From contig JAIESQ010000045.1 in NCBI GenBank assembly GCA_019745975.1, positions 104,599 to 168,598 on the forward strand: a stretch of 64,000 nt of DNA, given 5' to 3'. Within the stretch, counting starts at the first letter, position 1, and every line of letters begins with the position of its first letter. Positions 20,034-28,750 of this stretch are shown in pieces. Position numbers and translations under genes: made by a program. Source of the stretch: Pirellulales bacterium (lineage in GTDB: Bacteria > Planctomycetota > Planctomycetia > Pirellulales > JAEUIK01). The notes below the pieces were generated by a model, which was given only the letters and a program-made list of their open reading frames with translations, had not been told where the DNA came from and searched no databases.

Positions 20034-21265
20034 ATCGCGGCGCCCTGATAGACCGGTGGGGGTAAATGCTCGTGGCTCAGCTCGGCCGCACTGTGTGGAA
20101 GCGTGAACGTAAACGTGCTTCCTTGTCCCAGTTTCGACTCGACCCAAATGCGCCCGCCGTGCCGTTCGACGATCTTCTTGGCGATCGCCAGGCCGACGCC
20201 GGTGCCGGGAAACTCCCCCCAACCATGCAAGCGCTTGAAGATCATGAACACGCGCTCCAGGTGTTCGGGGGCGATGCCGATCCCTTCGTCGCGCACCGAA
20301 AACTGCCATTCGCCGTTGCGTTGCACGGCGCCGACGTGCACGCGCGGCGGCCCCACGGCGCAAAACTTGATCGCGTTGCCTAGCAAGTTCTGAAACAACT
20401 GCACGAGCTGCGGACCATCGGCGACGATCCGCGGCAAGGCATCGCGGGTGACGATCGCCCCGCGTTCGGCCACGGCCGCCTGCAAGTTCTGTAGCGCGTC
20501 GTCGACTACGCTATTCATGTCGACCGGCGCCAGGGTGAGCTCGGCCCGCCCCACGCGTGAATACGCCAAGAGGTCGTTGATCAGCGTTTGCATGCGGCGC
20601 GCGCCATCGACGGCAAACTCGATGAACTCATTGGCGTCCTGATCGAGTCGATCGTGGTAGCGACGCTTCAGCAGTTGGCAGTAGCTGGCCACCATCCGCA
20701 GCGGTTCCTGCAGGTCGTGCGAAGCGATGTACGCAAACTGCTCCAACTCGGCGTTGGAGCGCGCCAAGTCCGCGGCCTTCCTGCTCAGCGCCTCTTTGGC
20801 GGCATGTTGCTGGGTTACGTCGCGGGCAATGCCCTGCACGCCCACCGCCCGACCCTGGCGCAAGATCAGCCGGCTGTTGACTTCGACCGTGCGGAACTGC
20901 CCCTGCTTGGTGCGAATGTTGAGCTCGTACGGTTCGAAATGCTCGTGTGCAAGCTTGCGGCGGGTCATCTCGCGCGCCAAAGCCCGATGCTCTGGCACCA
21001 CGAGATCGTCGACGTTCATCGCCAGCATTTCGTCGAGCGGAAAGCCCGTGACTTGCAACGCGGCCGCGTTGGCCGAAAGAAACCTGCCGCGCAAATCGTG
21101 CGTGTAAATGATGTCGTTGGCGTTTTCAACCAGCTCGCGGTAGCGCTCTTCGCTTTCGCGCAGCTCCTGCTCGGCGTGTAGCCGCTCGGCAAGGTCGCGC
21201 TCAAACTGCCCTGGACCTCGACAGGCCAGTGCGACGCGCGCGACGAGCTGCTTCCAGAGGTTCAT
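20030..21265 (-). CDS. PAS-domain sensor histidine kinase, soluble
   Basis: 411 aa. An N-terminal coiled segment leads into a PAS domain (about residues 40-160: [20 protein letters not shown]), then HisKA with the phospho-acceptor in [12 protein letters not shown], then HATPase_c with NLLGNAIKF (N box), DEGIGI (G1) and [12 protein letters not shown] (G2). The DLQEPLR form of the H box is shared by cyanobacterial-phytochrome-like kinases that use Rcp1-type receivers, in agreement with the overlapping receiver gene. No membrane segment is seen, so it senses a cytoplasmic ligand. Confidence 0.92.
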   Translation of the reverse strand: MNLWKQLVARVALACRGPGQFERDLAERLHAEQELRESEERYRELVENANDIIYTHDLRGRFLSANAAALQVTGFPLDEMLAMNVDDLVVPEHRALAREMTRRKLAHEHFEPYELNIRTKQGQFRTVEVNSRLILRQGRAVGVQGIARDVTQQHAAKEALSRKAADLARSNAELEQFAYIASHDLQEPLRMVASYCQLLKRRYHDRLDQDANEFIEFAVDGARRMQTLINDLLAYSRVGRAELTLAPVDMNSVVDDALQNLQAAVAERGAIVTRDALPRIVADGPQLVQLFQNLLGNAIKFCAVGPPRVHVGAVQRNGEWQFSVRDEGIGIAPEHLERVFMIFKRLHGWGEFPGTGVGLAIAKKIVERHGGRIWVESKLGQGSTFTFTLPHSAAELSHEHLPPPVYQGAAI

Positions 21266-21319
21266 CGGCCCAGCGCCTTCTCAGGCAACACCCCGGACGA
21301 ATCCTCGCACCCGCGGCCG

Positions 21320-21775
21320 TCAGCCCCCGACAGGCTGGAGCAGGTGCTCGAGCCAATCGCGCTTCATCTGCCGGACAACCGCCAACAAGCGATCCGCCGC
21401 GACCGGCTTGGTGAGATACGCATCGACCGATAGCGACTCCGCCCGCAAATAGTCTTCGTGCGCTTCCGAGGCGGTGAGCACGATGACGGGGATCGCCGCC
21501 AAGTCGGGATTCGCACGGATCACGGCCAACAGCTCGCGCCCGTCCATCTTCGGCAGCGACAGGTCGAGCAAGATCAGGTCGGGTCGAGGCGCTCGAGCGA
21601 ATACCCCCTGCCGGTGCAAGAACTCGCTGGCCTCCTGGCCGTCGAACAACATCGACAATCGGTGCGGGATGCGCCCGTCGGCCAGCGCCTCGCGCGTGAG
21701 CCGCGCATCGCCCAGATTGTCTTCGATCAACAGGATTTCGGCGGGTCGGCCGATCGCTCGATTGCGCATGGTCAT
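21320..21775 (-). CDS. Single-domain response regulator (Rcp1/CheY-like)
   Basis: 151 aa receiver-only protein. ED in LLIEDNLGDAR, Asp in LILLDLSLPKMDG, Thr in VIVLTASEAHED and Lys in AYLTKPVAADR are all in place. It is closely similar in layout to the receiver at 19581-20033 and lies between the two kinase units on the same strand, with gaps of about 50 bp on each side. It could accept phosphate from either kinase. Confidence 0.92.
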   Translation of the reverse strand: MTMRNRAIGRPAEILLIEDNLGDARLTREALADGRIPHRLSMLFDGQEASEFLHRQGVFARAPRPDLILLDLSLPKMDGRELLAVIRANPDLAAIPVIVLTASEAHEDYLRAESLSVDAYLTKPVAADRLLAVVRQMKRDWLEHLLQPVGG

Positions 21776-21824
21776 TGAGCCTTCGGGCCCTCGCTGCCGT
21801 AAACCGTTTGCCGTGCCGCGCGAC

Positions 21825-22316
21825 TCAACTGGTCGTGCTAGCCCACGACGCGCCGCGCTGCCGGCGCCGAGGTGCTCGGCGGTTAACTCCGAGCCAGTAT
21901 ATCACGAGCTGCTGAACGGTTTCGACGAATCGGCCGTGAGTCACCGGCTTGGCCACGTAACTCACGGCCCCCAAGTCGTAGGCCGTGCTCACGTCTTGCT
22001 CGGCATCGGACGACGTAAACACCACGATCGGCGGCGCGTGCTCGTGGCCAGCTCCATGGGCGTTGTGCATTACCGTGAGCACCTGCAATCCGTTGAGCTT
22101 GGGCATCTTCAAATCCAACAACACCAGGTCAATGTCTGCTCCCGGTTCAACCCGCCGCTGGTCGGCCGTGCCAAACAGGTAACGCATCAGCTCCTCGCCG
22201 TCGCGGGCCACTTCCACGCGGCAATTGATGTTCGCTTGCGCGATGGCCTGTCGGAACAGCTCTTCGTCGTTGGGATCATCTTCAGCCAGCAGGATGGTTT
22301 TGTGCGAGATATCCAT
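21825..22316 (-). CDS. Single-domain response regulator with basic tail
   Basis: 163 aa. Receiver domain with ED(D) in LLAEDDPNDEELF, phospho-acceptor Asp in LVLLDLKMPKLNG, Ser/Thr in VVFTSSDAEQD and Lys in SYVAKPVTHGRF. The last 15 or so residues are strongly basic (NRRAPRRRQRG). The ATG lies 35 bp inside the end of the hybrid kinase gene, so the kinase and this receiver are translationally coupled. Confidence 0.9.
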   Translation of the reverse strand: MDISHKTILLAEDDPNDEELFRQAIAQANINCRVEVARDGEELMRYLFGTADQRRVEPGADIDLVLLDLKMPKLNGLQVLTVMHNAHGAGHEHAPPIVVFTSSDAEQDVSTAYDLGAVSYVAKPVTHGRFVETVQQLVIYWLGVNRRAPRRRQRGASWASTTS

Positions 22317-23490
22317 GGGGCGCGATCTCCGTGGCAGGGGGCAAGCCCGCCGCGCCGCCGGTCGGCGTCTGCGGCGGGGGCGCAAGGGTAAAGTAAAAGG
22401 TCGCCCCTTCGTCGACTGCCCCTTCCGCCCACACGCGCCCGCCATGGCGCTTGACAACGCGCTGGACCGTCGCCAGCCCGACTCCCAACCCCTCGAAGTC
22501 GCTCTCTCGGTGCAAGCGCTCGAACGGCGCGAATAGCTTATCGGCGTAGGTCATGTCGAACCCCGCGCCGTTGTCGCGCACGAAGAACACCTCCTCGCCC
22601 AAGTCATAGTACGAGCCCACCATAATCCGCGCGCACTGCCGGCAGCGGGTGAACTTCCAGGCGTTCGACAAGAGGTTTTCCAGCACGATGCGAACCAGCG
22701 CCGCATCGCCGATCGTGGCCAGGTTCTCGGCCAGCCGGCGCTCGACGTGCCGGTCCGGCGTGCGGCGGGCCAGCTCGTCCAGAATCTCCTGCCCGAGCGC
22801 GCCCAGATCGAGCGGAACTTGCCGCAGCGGAACATAGGGTAGTCGCGTCAGTTCCAACAGCGCGTCGATCAACCGCGACATCTGGTCGCACGCGCGGCGA
22901 ATCCGCTCCAGGTAGTCGCGCTGGGGGGCGCTGAGCCGATCGGCCGCGTCCTTGATCAACAGATCGCTGAAGCCATCCATGGCGCGCAACGGTCGCCGCA
23001 GATCGTGCGCCACGGTGTAGGCGAACGCTTCCAGCTCGCGATTGGCCTCGATCAAGTCGCGCGTCCGCTCGCGGACCCGTGTCTCGAGCTCGATGTTGAG
23101 CGTCAGGATTTGTTCCGCAGCGCGCTTCCGTTCGATGGCGTAATGCAGCACGCGCGACAGCAGCGAGCCGCTCAAATCGCACTTCGGCAGGAAGTCTTGT
23201 GCCCCCTCCTGCACGGCCGCTAGTGCCAACTCGTCATCGCCGCAGCCCGACAGGATCACGATCGGCCGCCGCGGTGCCGCCGCTTGCACCGCGCGAAACG
23301 TGGCCAGCCCTTCGCTATCGGGCAGCGAAAGGTCCAAGAGCACGACATCGACCGGCGCCTGAGCCAGTTGTGCCAGCCCGTCTCCCAAGTCGCACGACCA
23401 GTGCAGCGCCAATTGGGGCGCGCACTCGGCCAGCGCTTCGGCGACAAGGCGGGCGTCTCCCGCGCGATCTTCGATGAGCAAAACGTGCAT
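22282..23490 (-). CDS. Receiver-histidine kinase hybrid with N-terminal receiver
   Basis: 402 aa. N-terminal receiver (residues 1-125: MHVLLIEDRAGDARL, Asp in VVLLDLSLPDSEG, Lys in FLPKCDLSGS), a coiled coil (about 135-180, ELETRVRERTRDLIEANREL), HisKA (His in YTVAHDLRRPLRAMDG) and HATPase_c (NLLSNAWKF, DNGAGF, GLGVGLATVQRV). The input is therefore phosphorylation of its own receiver rather than a small-molecule domain, which makes it a likely second step of a phosphorelay. The start is the ATG directly before the receiver; the longer frame upstream is basic and has no domain. Confidence 0.9.
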   Translation of the reverse strand: MHVLLIEDRAGDARLVAEALAECAPQLALHWSCDLGDGLAQLAQAPVDVVLLDLSLPDSEGLATFRAVQAAAPRRPIVILSGCGDDELALAAVQEGAQDFLPKCDLSGSLLSRVLHYAIERKRAAEQILTLNIELETRVRERTRDLIEANRELEAFAYTVAHDLRRPLRAMDGFSDLLIKDAADRLSAPQRDYLERIRRACDQMSRLIDALLELTRLPYVPLRQVPLDLGALGQEILDELARRTPDRHVERRLAENLATIGDAALVRIVLENLLSNAWKFTRCRQCARIMVGSYYDLGEEVFFVRDNGAGFDMTYADKLFAPFERLHRESDFEGLGVGLATVQRVVKRHGGRVWAEGAVDEGATFYFTLAPPPQTPTGGAAGLPPATEIAPHGYLAQNHPAG

Positions 23491-23602
23491 ACCTGCTGCG
23501 CTGGTCGCTCGCCTTTCGCCGAGCCGCATGACCCCTGGAGCCGCGCGTCGGACGCGTCGGCACGACGCGCTTGGCACGCTCCGCGCCAACGGCCGACCGC
23601 GC

Positions 23603-24082
23603 CTAGTCGCCCACGCCCACATCTTCGTACAGTGCTCGCACCATCAAGTCGCTCTCGCGCAACTCGTGGTCCTCGAAGTGCTGGCAGAAGCGCTCGAAGT
23701 CGGCGCAGATCCCTGGGATGCGCAACGCCGACGTTTCGCGATACAGCACCTTAGTGGCCCGCTCCGTCAGCAAGTGCAACTCGCCATACAGCAGGCGATG
23801 CTCGTCGCGCAACCGCTGCGCGGCAATGCTGATCTGCGGCTCCGTCCAGACCGGATCTTCGAAGTAGCCATACGCTTCTTCGAGTGCGAAGTGCATCGCC
23901 AGCCGGTCGCGCACGCGCTCGAGCAAATCGACCATGGCTCGCGGGGTGCGATCACGCCAGTAGCTGCCCCAGCGGCCGAGATGATGGCGCGCCGCGGCCA
24001 GCAGGCGATAGAAGTTACGATGATCCTCCTTGATCTCCTGCAGAAACGCCGGGTTCAACGTGACCCGTGAAGTGCGATTCAT
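23603..24082 (-). CDS. Hemerythrin-like (HHE) domain protein
   Basis: 159 aa, all-helical. Histidines and acids are placed as in the HHE cation-binding fold: EDHRNFYRLL, HFALEEAYGYFED, RDEHRLLYGEL and HFEDHELRESDLM. Such domains hold a di-iron site that binds oxygen, NO or metal and can act as sensors. It is the first gene of the signalling cluster (about 110 bp upstream of the hybrid kinase), so it may supply the stimulus, which is inference. Confidence 0.75.
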   Translation of the reverse strand: MNRTSRVTLNPAFLQEIKEDHRNFYRLLAAARHHLGRWGSYWRDRTPRAMVDLLERVRDRLAMHFALEEAYGYFEDPVWTEPQISIAAQRLRDEHRLLYGELHLLTERATKVLYRETSALRIPGICADFERFCQHFEDHELRESDLMVRALYEDVGVGD

Positions 24083-24442
24083 CGGAGCCTCCGGCGATCA
24101 CCCTGGCGACACGCCGCTGGCCAGACGAGTCGTGGGCACGCGATCGCGAGCTATGGGAGCCGCTCGGGAAGCTTTAAGGGCCGCTGGCTGCAGAAATGGC
24201 AACGTGGCAGCGCGGCGACCAGGTTCCGCACGAGTGGCTCGGGGAATTTGAGCCCCAATTCGAATCCTATGCCTGTCGGCGGCGCGGGTCAAGAAATCGG
24301 CGCTCCGTCTTGGCATCCGCCTCCTGGCTTCGGGAAGACTACAGCCACGTTAGCCGGGCCGCGGGACTCGCGCGTGGACGAAACGCGACAAAACCGCTCT
24401 GCATTGTCGACGCGAAACATCCGTCGTGCGCCGGCGCGTGTG
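24083..24442. other. Intergenic region, no gene recognised
   Basis: 360 bp between the hemerythrin-like gene and the 3' end of the prolyl oligopeptidase gene. A segment around 24240-24280 has a GGGG/CCCC hairpin followed by TTCGAATCC, which superficially recalls a tRNA T-arm, but no acceptor or T stem pairs. No coding frame is convincing. Confidence 0.5.
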
Positions 24443-26797
24443 CTACGGATTGGCACCAATCCGCAGCGCTTTAGTCAAGAATCCCAGTGTGTCGGCGGCT
24501 TCGTCGATGAGCTTGGCGGTAGGCTTGCCCGCCCCGTGCCCAGCGCGCACGTCGATGCGGATCAGTATCGGATTCGGACCCTGTTGAGCGGCCTGTAACG
24601 CGGCGGCGAATTTGAAACTATGCCCCGGCACGACGCGATCGTCGTGATCGGCCGTGGTGATCAACGTCGGCGGATAGTTCGTGCCCGGCTTGATGTTATG
24701 TAACGGCGAATAGGCCACCAGCGCGCGGAAATCCTCAGGCTCATCCGACGAACCGTAGTCGGAAACCCAGGCCCAGCCGATCGTGAACTTGTGAAACCGC
24801 AACATGTCGAGCACGCCCACGCCGGGGAGCGTGGCGCCGAACAAGTCGGGCCGCTGCGTCAGGCAGGCCCCGACCAACAGCCCTCCATTTGAGCGGCCGC
24901 TGATCGCCAGCCGGTCGGTCGAGGTGTAGCGCTCGCGCACGAGGTACTCGGCCGCGGCGATAAAGTCGTCAAAGACGTTTTGTTTCTTGTCGCGCGTGCC
25001 GGCCTCGTGCCACTCGCGGCCATACTCCCCGCCACCGCGCAGGTTGGGCACCGCGTAGATGCCCCCCATTTCCATCCACACTAGCGACGACACCGAAAAC
25101 GAAGGCGTCAGCGATATGTTAAACCCACCATAACCGAACAACAGCGTCGGGTTGCGGCCATCTTGCTTCAGGCCGCGCTTGGCGCTGATGAACATCGGCA
25201 CGCGCGTGCCGTCGCGGCTCGTGTAGAAAACCTGCCGCGTCTCGTAGTCGGCCGGGTCGAACAACAGCTTGGGCTGATGCACGAGCGCGGTGCGTGCCGG
25301 CTCGATCTCGTAGCGGTAGATCGTCCCCGGCGTCGTGTAACTCGTGAACGAATAGAAAGTCTCATTGTCGCGGCGGCGCCCCGTGAAACCGCCGGCGCTC
25401 CCCAAGCCTGGCAGCTCGATGTCGCGCACGGCCTTGCCGGCCAGATCGAACACGCGCACCTGGCTGTGGGCGTCGCGCAGGTAATCGGCGATAAAGCGAT
25501 CGCCAACGACCGAGACGCTTTGCAATACGGCGTCGGCCTCGGCCACGAGCTCGCGCCAATGTTCGCGCTGCGGCTGGTCGAGCGCGATGGCGATCACGCG
25601 GTAGCGCGGCGCGCCCGAATCCGTCAGAAACCAGAACGTCGTTCCCTCATTCCCCAGAAACACATATTGGGCGTCGAACGCGCTGAGCAGCTCGACCACT
25701 TTGGCCTGCGGATCGGTGAGGTCCTTGTAGAAAACGTCGTTCTTACGCTCGGTGCCGTGCGAAACGCTGATCACCAGGTAGCGTCCATCCTCGCTTACCT
25801 CGCCGCCGAAGCCCCACTCCTTCTGGTCGGGGCGCTCGTAGACGAGCACATCGTCGGACTGTGGCGTGCCGAGCTTGTGGTAGTAGAGCTTCTGAAAGTA
25901 GTTCGAACCGACGAATTCGGTTCCTTCCTTGGGCTCATCGTACCGGCTGTAGAAAAAGCCCGCGTTGTCGGCGGACCACGCTGCCCCCGAAAACTTGACC
26001 CACTTCAAGAGGTCGTCGCGGTCCGCGCCGGTATCGACGTCGCGAACCTTCCACTCTTGCCAGTCGGAACCGGCCGACGACAAGCCATACGCCAACAGAC
26101 GACCATCGTCGCTCAGCGCATAGCCCGACAGCGCAACCGTGCCATCGGTCGAGAGGGTGTTGGGGTCCAACAGCAAGCGCGGCTTGGCCAGGTGCCCCTG
26201 GGCGTCGAGTCCGGTCGATACGTAGAGCACGCTTTGATTCTGCAGTCCATCGTTCTTGGCGAACAGGTAACGTCCGCCGCGCTGCACGGGCACGCCCACC
26301 TTTTCGTAATCCCACAACTCGGTGAGCCGCGTCCGCAACCGATCGCGCGCCGGAATCTTCCCCAGATAGGCGCTCGTCAGTTTGTTTTCGGCCTCGACCC
26401 AGGCACGCGTCTCCTCGCTATCGGGGTCTTCCAGCCAGCGATACGGATCGGCGATGCGCGTCCCGTGGTAGTCGTCGGCCTGGTCGCCGCGGCGCGCGGC
26501 TGGATACTCGATCGCGGCACCCGCCGCCGCAGCATCGGGCTGGGTGGCGTTTGCTTCCGTGCGCGGCTCTTCCGCCACGGATTGGCGTGCGATCGCGCCA
26601 ATCAGCACCATGACTAGAAGCAGTTTCAAAACCAGCATTGAGCCGACGTCGGGTGCCACTGCTAGCTCGTCTAGCAGTGCCGTATCGAGCCTCTCACTGC
26701 TGGGCAAGCCAGCAGTGGCACCCAACTTGGGTTTTGAAACTGCTACGAGAATTCCGCCAAGCAGACAACTTCGAGGCTTCAAGCAAGGCATGGCCAT
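24443..26797 (-). CDS. Exported prolyl oligopeptidase (S9A) with a family A insertion in its signal peptide
   Basis: 784 aa as written. A seven-bladed propeller region is followed by an alpha/beta hydrolase with Ser636 in GRSNGGLL, Asp720 in TADHDDRVVPGH and His754 in RAGHGAGKP. The enzyme cleaves proline-containing oligopeptides. The start ATG has AGGGA about 5 bp upstream. Residues 1-17 (MAMPCLKPRSCLLGGIL) are followed by about 44 residues from a family A element and then LVMVLIGAIARQSVAEE. Removing the element gives a continuous signal peptide. An ATG inside the element (26638) would start a protein MLVLKLLLVMVLIGAIA that is also a perfect signal peptide. Confidence 0.9.
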   Translation of the reverse strand: MAMPCLKPRSCLLGGILVAVSKPKLGATAGLPSSERLDTALLDELAVAPDVGSMLVLKLLLVMVLIGAIARQSVAEEPRTEANATQPDAAAAGAAIEYPAARRGDQADDYHGTRIADPYRWLEDPDSEETRAWVEAENKLTSAYLGKIPARDRLRTRLTELWDYEKVGVPVQRGGRYLFAKNDGLQNQSVLYVSTGLDAQGHLAKPRLLLDPNTLSTDGTVALSGYALSDDGRLLAYGLSSAGSDWQEWKVRDVDTGADRDDLLKWVKFSGAAWSADNAGFFYSRYDEPKEGTEFVGSNYFQKLYYHKLGTPQSDDVLVYERPDQKEWGFGGEVSEDGRYLVISVSHGTERKNDVFYKDLTDPQAKVVELLSAFDAQYVFLGNEGTTFWFLTDSGAPRYRVIAIALDQPQREHWRELVAEADAVLQSVSVVGDRFIADYLRDAHSQVRVFDLAGKAVRDIELPGLGSAGGFTGRRRDNETFYSFTSYTTPGTIYRYEIEPARTALVHQPKLLFDPADYETRQVFYTSRDGTRVPMFISAKRGLKQDGRNPTLLFGYGGFNISLTPSFSVSSLVWMEMGGIYAVPNLRGGGEYGREWHEAGTRDKKQNVFDDFIAAAEYLVRERYTSTDRLAISGRSNGGLLVGACLTQRPDLFGATLPGVGVLDMLRFHKFTIGWAWVSDYGSSDEPEDFRALVAYSPLHNIKPGTNYPPTLITTADHDDRVVPGHSFKFAAALQAAQQGPNPILIRIDVRAGHGAGKPTAKLIDEAADTLGFLTKALRIGANP
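26614..26749. repeat. Family A palindromic element, copy 4 (136 bp, inside signal peptide codons)
   Basis: Left end CTAGAAGCAGTTTCAAAACC is intact; the right end is degenerate (GCTACGAG instead of GCTTCTAG). The core palindrome and both inner hairpins are preserved. It sits in the N-terminal coding part of the prolyl oligopeptidase gene and is read from the opposite strand compared with copy 2, yet it is again free of stops in the frame used. Confidence 0.9.
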
Positions 26798-26861
26798 GCA
26801 ATTCCCTATCCATGTTCCGTGAGAGTCATTTCTGGCACGCGAGTTCGATCCAACGAGAGCA

Positions 26862-28628
26862 TCACCGTGTGCCGAGAATGGCCAGCTTTGGCGCGATGCT
26901 CGCCAGCCGGTCGTTCGACACCCGTGCGATCTGGGCCGCTGTCTTCAATTCCAGTACTTCTTGGAGCAACTGCCGCGTGTCGGCGCGCGTCAAATGGCTG
27001 ACCAGTTCCTTGATGGCCGGGATGAAGGCCGGGCTCATGCTGAAGCTCCGCAAACCCATGCCATACAGTAGCAAAAATGCCGGCGGATCGCCCGCCATCT
27101 CGCCGCACAACGTGACCGGTTTGGCCGCGCGTCGACAAGCCCGGATCACCTGATCGAGCACGCGCAGCACGGGCGGGCTCAGCGGCTGGCACAAATGACT
27201 GACCTTGGGATTGTCGCGATCGGCCGCCATCAGGTACTGCACCAGGTCGTTCGAGCCGATGGAGACAAAATCGACCACGTCCAGCAAATTGTCGATCGTT
27301 ACGGCTGCCGCGGGCACCTCGATCATCAGCCCGATCGGCACTTCTTTCCACGGCTGCTTCTGGCGATCGAGCGCGCGGCCGGCGCGGCGCACCATCGCCC
27401 GCACGCGCCGGATTTCTTCGAGCGTGGTGATCATCGGGAACAACAGCCGCACGTCCGACTTGGGGCCTTTCTCGTCTGCCGTGGCCGCCGCGCGCAGCAC
27501 GGCCCGAATCTGCGCGGCGAAAAACTCGGGATGCTCAAACGACAGCCGGATCGAACGCCAGCCCAAAAACGGATTGGCCTCGCGGCTGTGCCCCAGGTAC
27601 GGAATCGTCTTGTCACCTCCCAAGTCGAGCGTGCGGATCGTCACGCGGCGATTCGGGCTCGCCGCGATCACCTCGCGATAGGTCGCGAGCTGCTCGTCTT
27701 CGTCCGGCACGTCGGGATGCGTGAGGAACAGATACTCGGTGCGATACAAGCCGACGCCGCTGGCCCCCATGGTGCGGGCGGTCGTGGCATCGGCCAGGTG
27801 ATTGATATTGGCCAACAGTTCGACCGCTTCCCCGTCGGCCGACACTGCGGGTTGTTCGAAGTTGCTGGCCAGCGAATCCTTCAGGTGCACGAACTCGCGC
27901 TGCAGCTTGCGGTAGGCGCTGGTCACCTCGGGACTGGGGTTGACGATCACGTGCCCATCGCGACCGTCGACGACCACCGTCGCCCCGTTGCGCACCTGCC
28001 GCAGAATGCCGCGTACTCCCGTGACCGCTGGTATGCCCCGGCTGCGGGCCAGAATCGCCGCGTGGCTCGTCGTGCCGCCGGTTTGCGTAATGATGCCGGC
28101 CACCGGCCGGTCGCCGATCGCCACGACCTGCGAGGGCAACAGCTCATCGGCGATCAGGATCAGCGGCCCCGAGATCGCCCGGCTCCCCGGCTTCAAGACC
28201 TCGGTCAAGTGCGAGCTGAGCCGCACGATGACGTCGCGGATGTCGGTCAACCGCTCGCGGAGATAGTCGTCGCTGATCCGCGCGAAGATGCGCGTGTATT
28301 CATCGAGCAGTCGCCGCAGGGCAGCCTGGGCTGGCTGCCGTTCTTTGACGATCCAATTGCGCACCCGCTTGGTGAACGCCGCGTCGTGCAGAATTGTAAG
28401 TTGGCTTTGAAAGACGCCGGCTTCGGTGGCGCCCACCTGGCTGGCGACCTTCTGGATCAGGGCCCGCAGGTCGTCGGCCGTTTGCTCGCAAGCCCGCTCG
28501 TACCGCGCGACCTCGGCGTTCACCTGCTCGCCATCGAGCTGTTCCCCTTCGCGGGCGACGAAAATCTCATGAATGACATAAGCCGTGCCAACCGCCACGC
28601 CAGGCGAAACTGCGATCCCCTTCCGCAT
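26862..28628 (-). CDS. ptsI: Phosphoenolpyruvate-protein phosphotransferase (PTS enzyme I)
   Basis: 588 aa, the normal length of enzyme I. The phospho-acceptor His189 lies in GGTTSHAAILARSRGIPAVT; the PEP-binding region has TLDLGGDK and GWRSIRLSFEHPEFF; SIGSNDLVQYLMAADRDN is the second family signature and Cys508 in TLCGEMAGD is the catalytic acid. It transfers phosphate from PEP to HPr. No GAF domain is present, so it is not PtsP. No HPr or EII genes are nearby, as in many planctomycetes where the PTS may only be regulatory. Confidence 0.95.
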   Translation of the reverse strand: MRKGIAVSPGVAVGTAYVIHEIFVAREGEQLDGEQVNAEVARYERACEQTADDLRALIQKVASQVGATEAGVFQSQLTILHDAAFTKRVRNWIVKERQPAQAALRRLLDEYTRIFARISDDYLRERLTDIRDVIVRLSSHLTEVLKPGSRAISGPLILIADELLPSQVVAIGDRPVAGIITQTGGTTSHAAILARSRGIPAVTGVRGILRQVRNGATVVVDGRDGHVIVNPSPEVTSAYRKLQREFVHLKDSLASNFEQPAVSADGEAVELLANINHLADATTARTMGASGVGLYRTEYLFLTHPDVPDEDEQLATYREVIAASPNRRVTIRTLDLGGDKTIPYLGHSREANPFLGWRSIRLSFEHPEFFAAQIRAVLRAAATADEKGPKSDVRLLFPMITTLEEIRRVRAMVRRAGRALDRQKQPWKEVPIGLMIEVPAAAVTIDNLLDVVDFVSIGSNDLVQYLMAADRDNPKVSHLCQPLSPPVLRVLDQVIRACRRAAKPVTLCGEMAGDPPAFLLLYGMGLRSFSMSPAFIPAIKELVSHLTRADTRQLLQEVLELKTAAQIARVSNDRLASIAPKLAILGTR

Positions 28629-28707
28629 GGCCGAATCGTACCCCTCGGCCGACGCAGTAGCAACGAGGCACGATCAACCTGAATAAAAGCCTCAACTGCC
28701 GTCGTGC

Positions 28708-28713
28708 TATAAT
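28708..28713 (+). promoter_or_regulatory. Possible -10 box upstream of the 28751 gene
   Basis: A perfect TATAAT lies 38 bp before the ATG of the exported protein gene and within the short gap that separates it from the divergent ptsI. No good -35 hexamer is visible at 16-18 bp spacing, so the call rests on the -10 match and its position. Confidence 0.4.
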
Positions 28714-28750
28714 TCGCAGGGTAGCCAGGGCAATCCAGCGAGCCGGTCGC

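Noticed and set aside
24235..24285. tRNA-like segment with a GGGG/CCCC hairpin followed by TTCGAATCC
   Set aside because: The would-be T stem does not pair, no acceptor stem or anticodon arm can be drawn, and no CCA-proximal structure is visible.
25163..26617. Plus-strand open frame of 484 codons over the prolyl oligopeptidase gene
   Set aside because: Antisense shadow; the minus strand has an intact catalytic triad.
27195..28682. Plus-strand open frame of 495 codons over ptsI
   Set aside because: Composition is His/Arg/Asp-rich as expected for the antisense of a high-GC gene; no ribosome binding site or domain.
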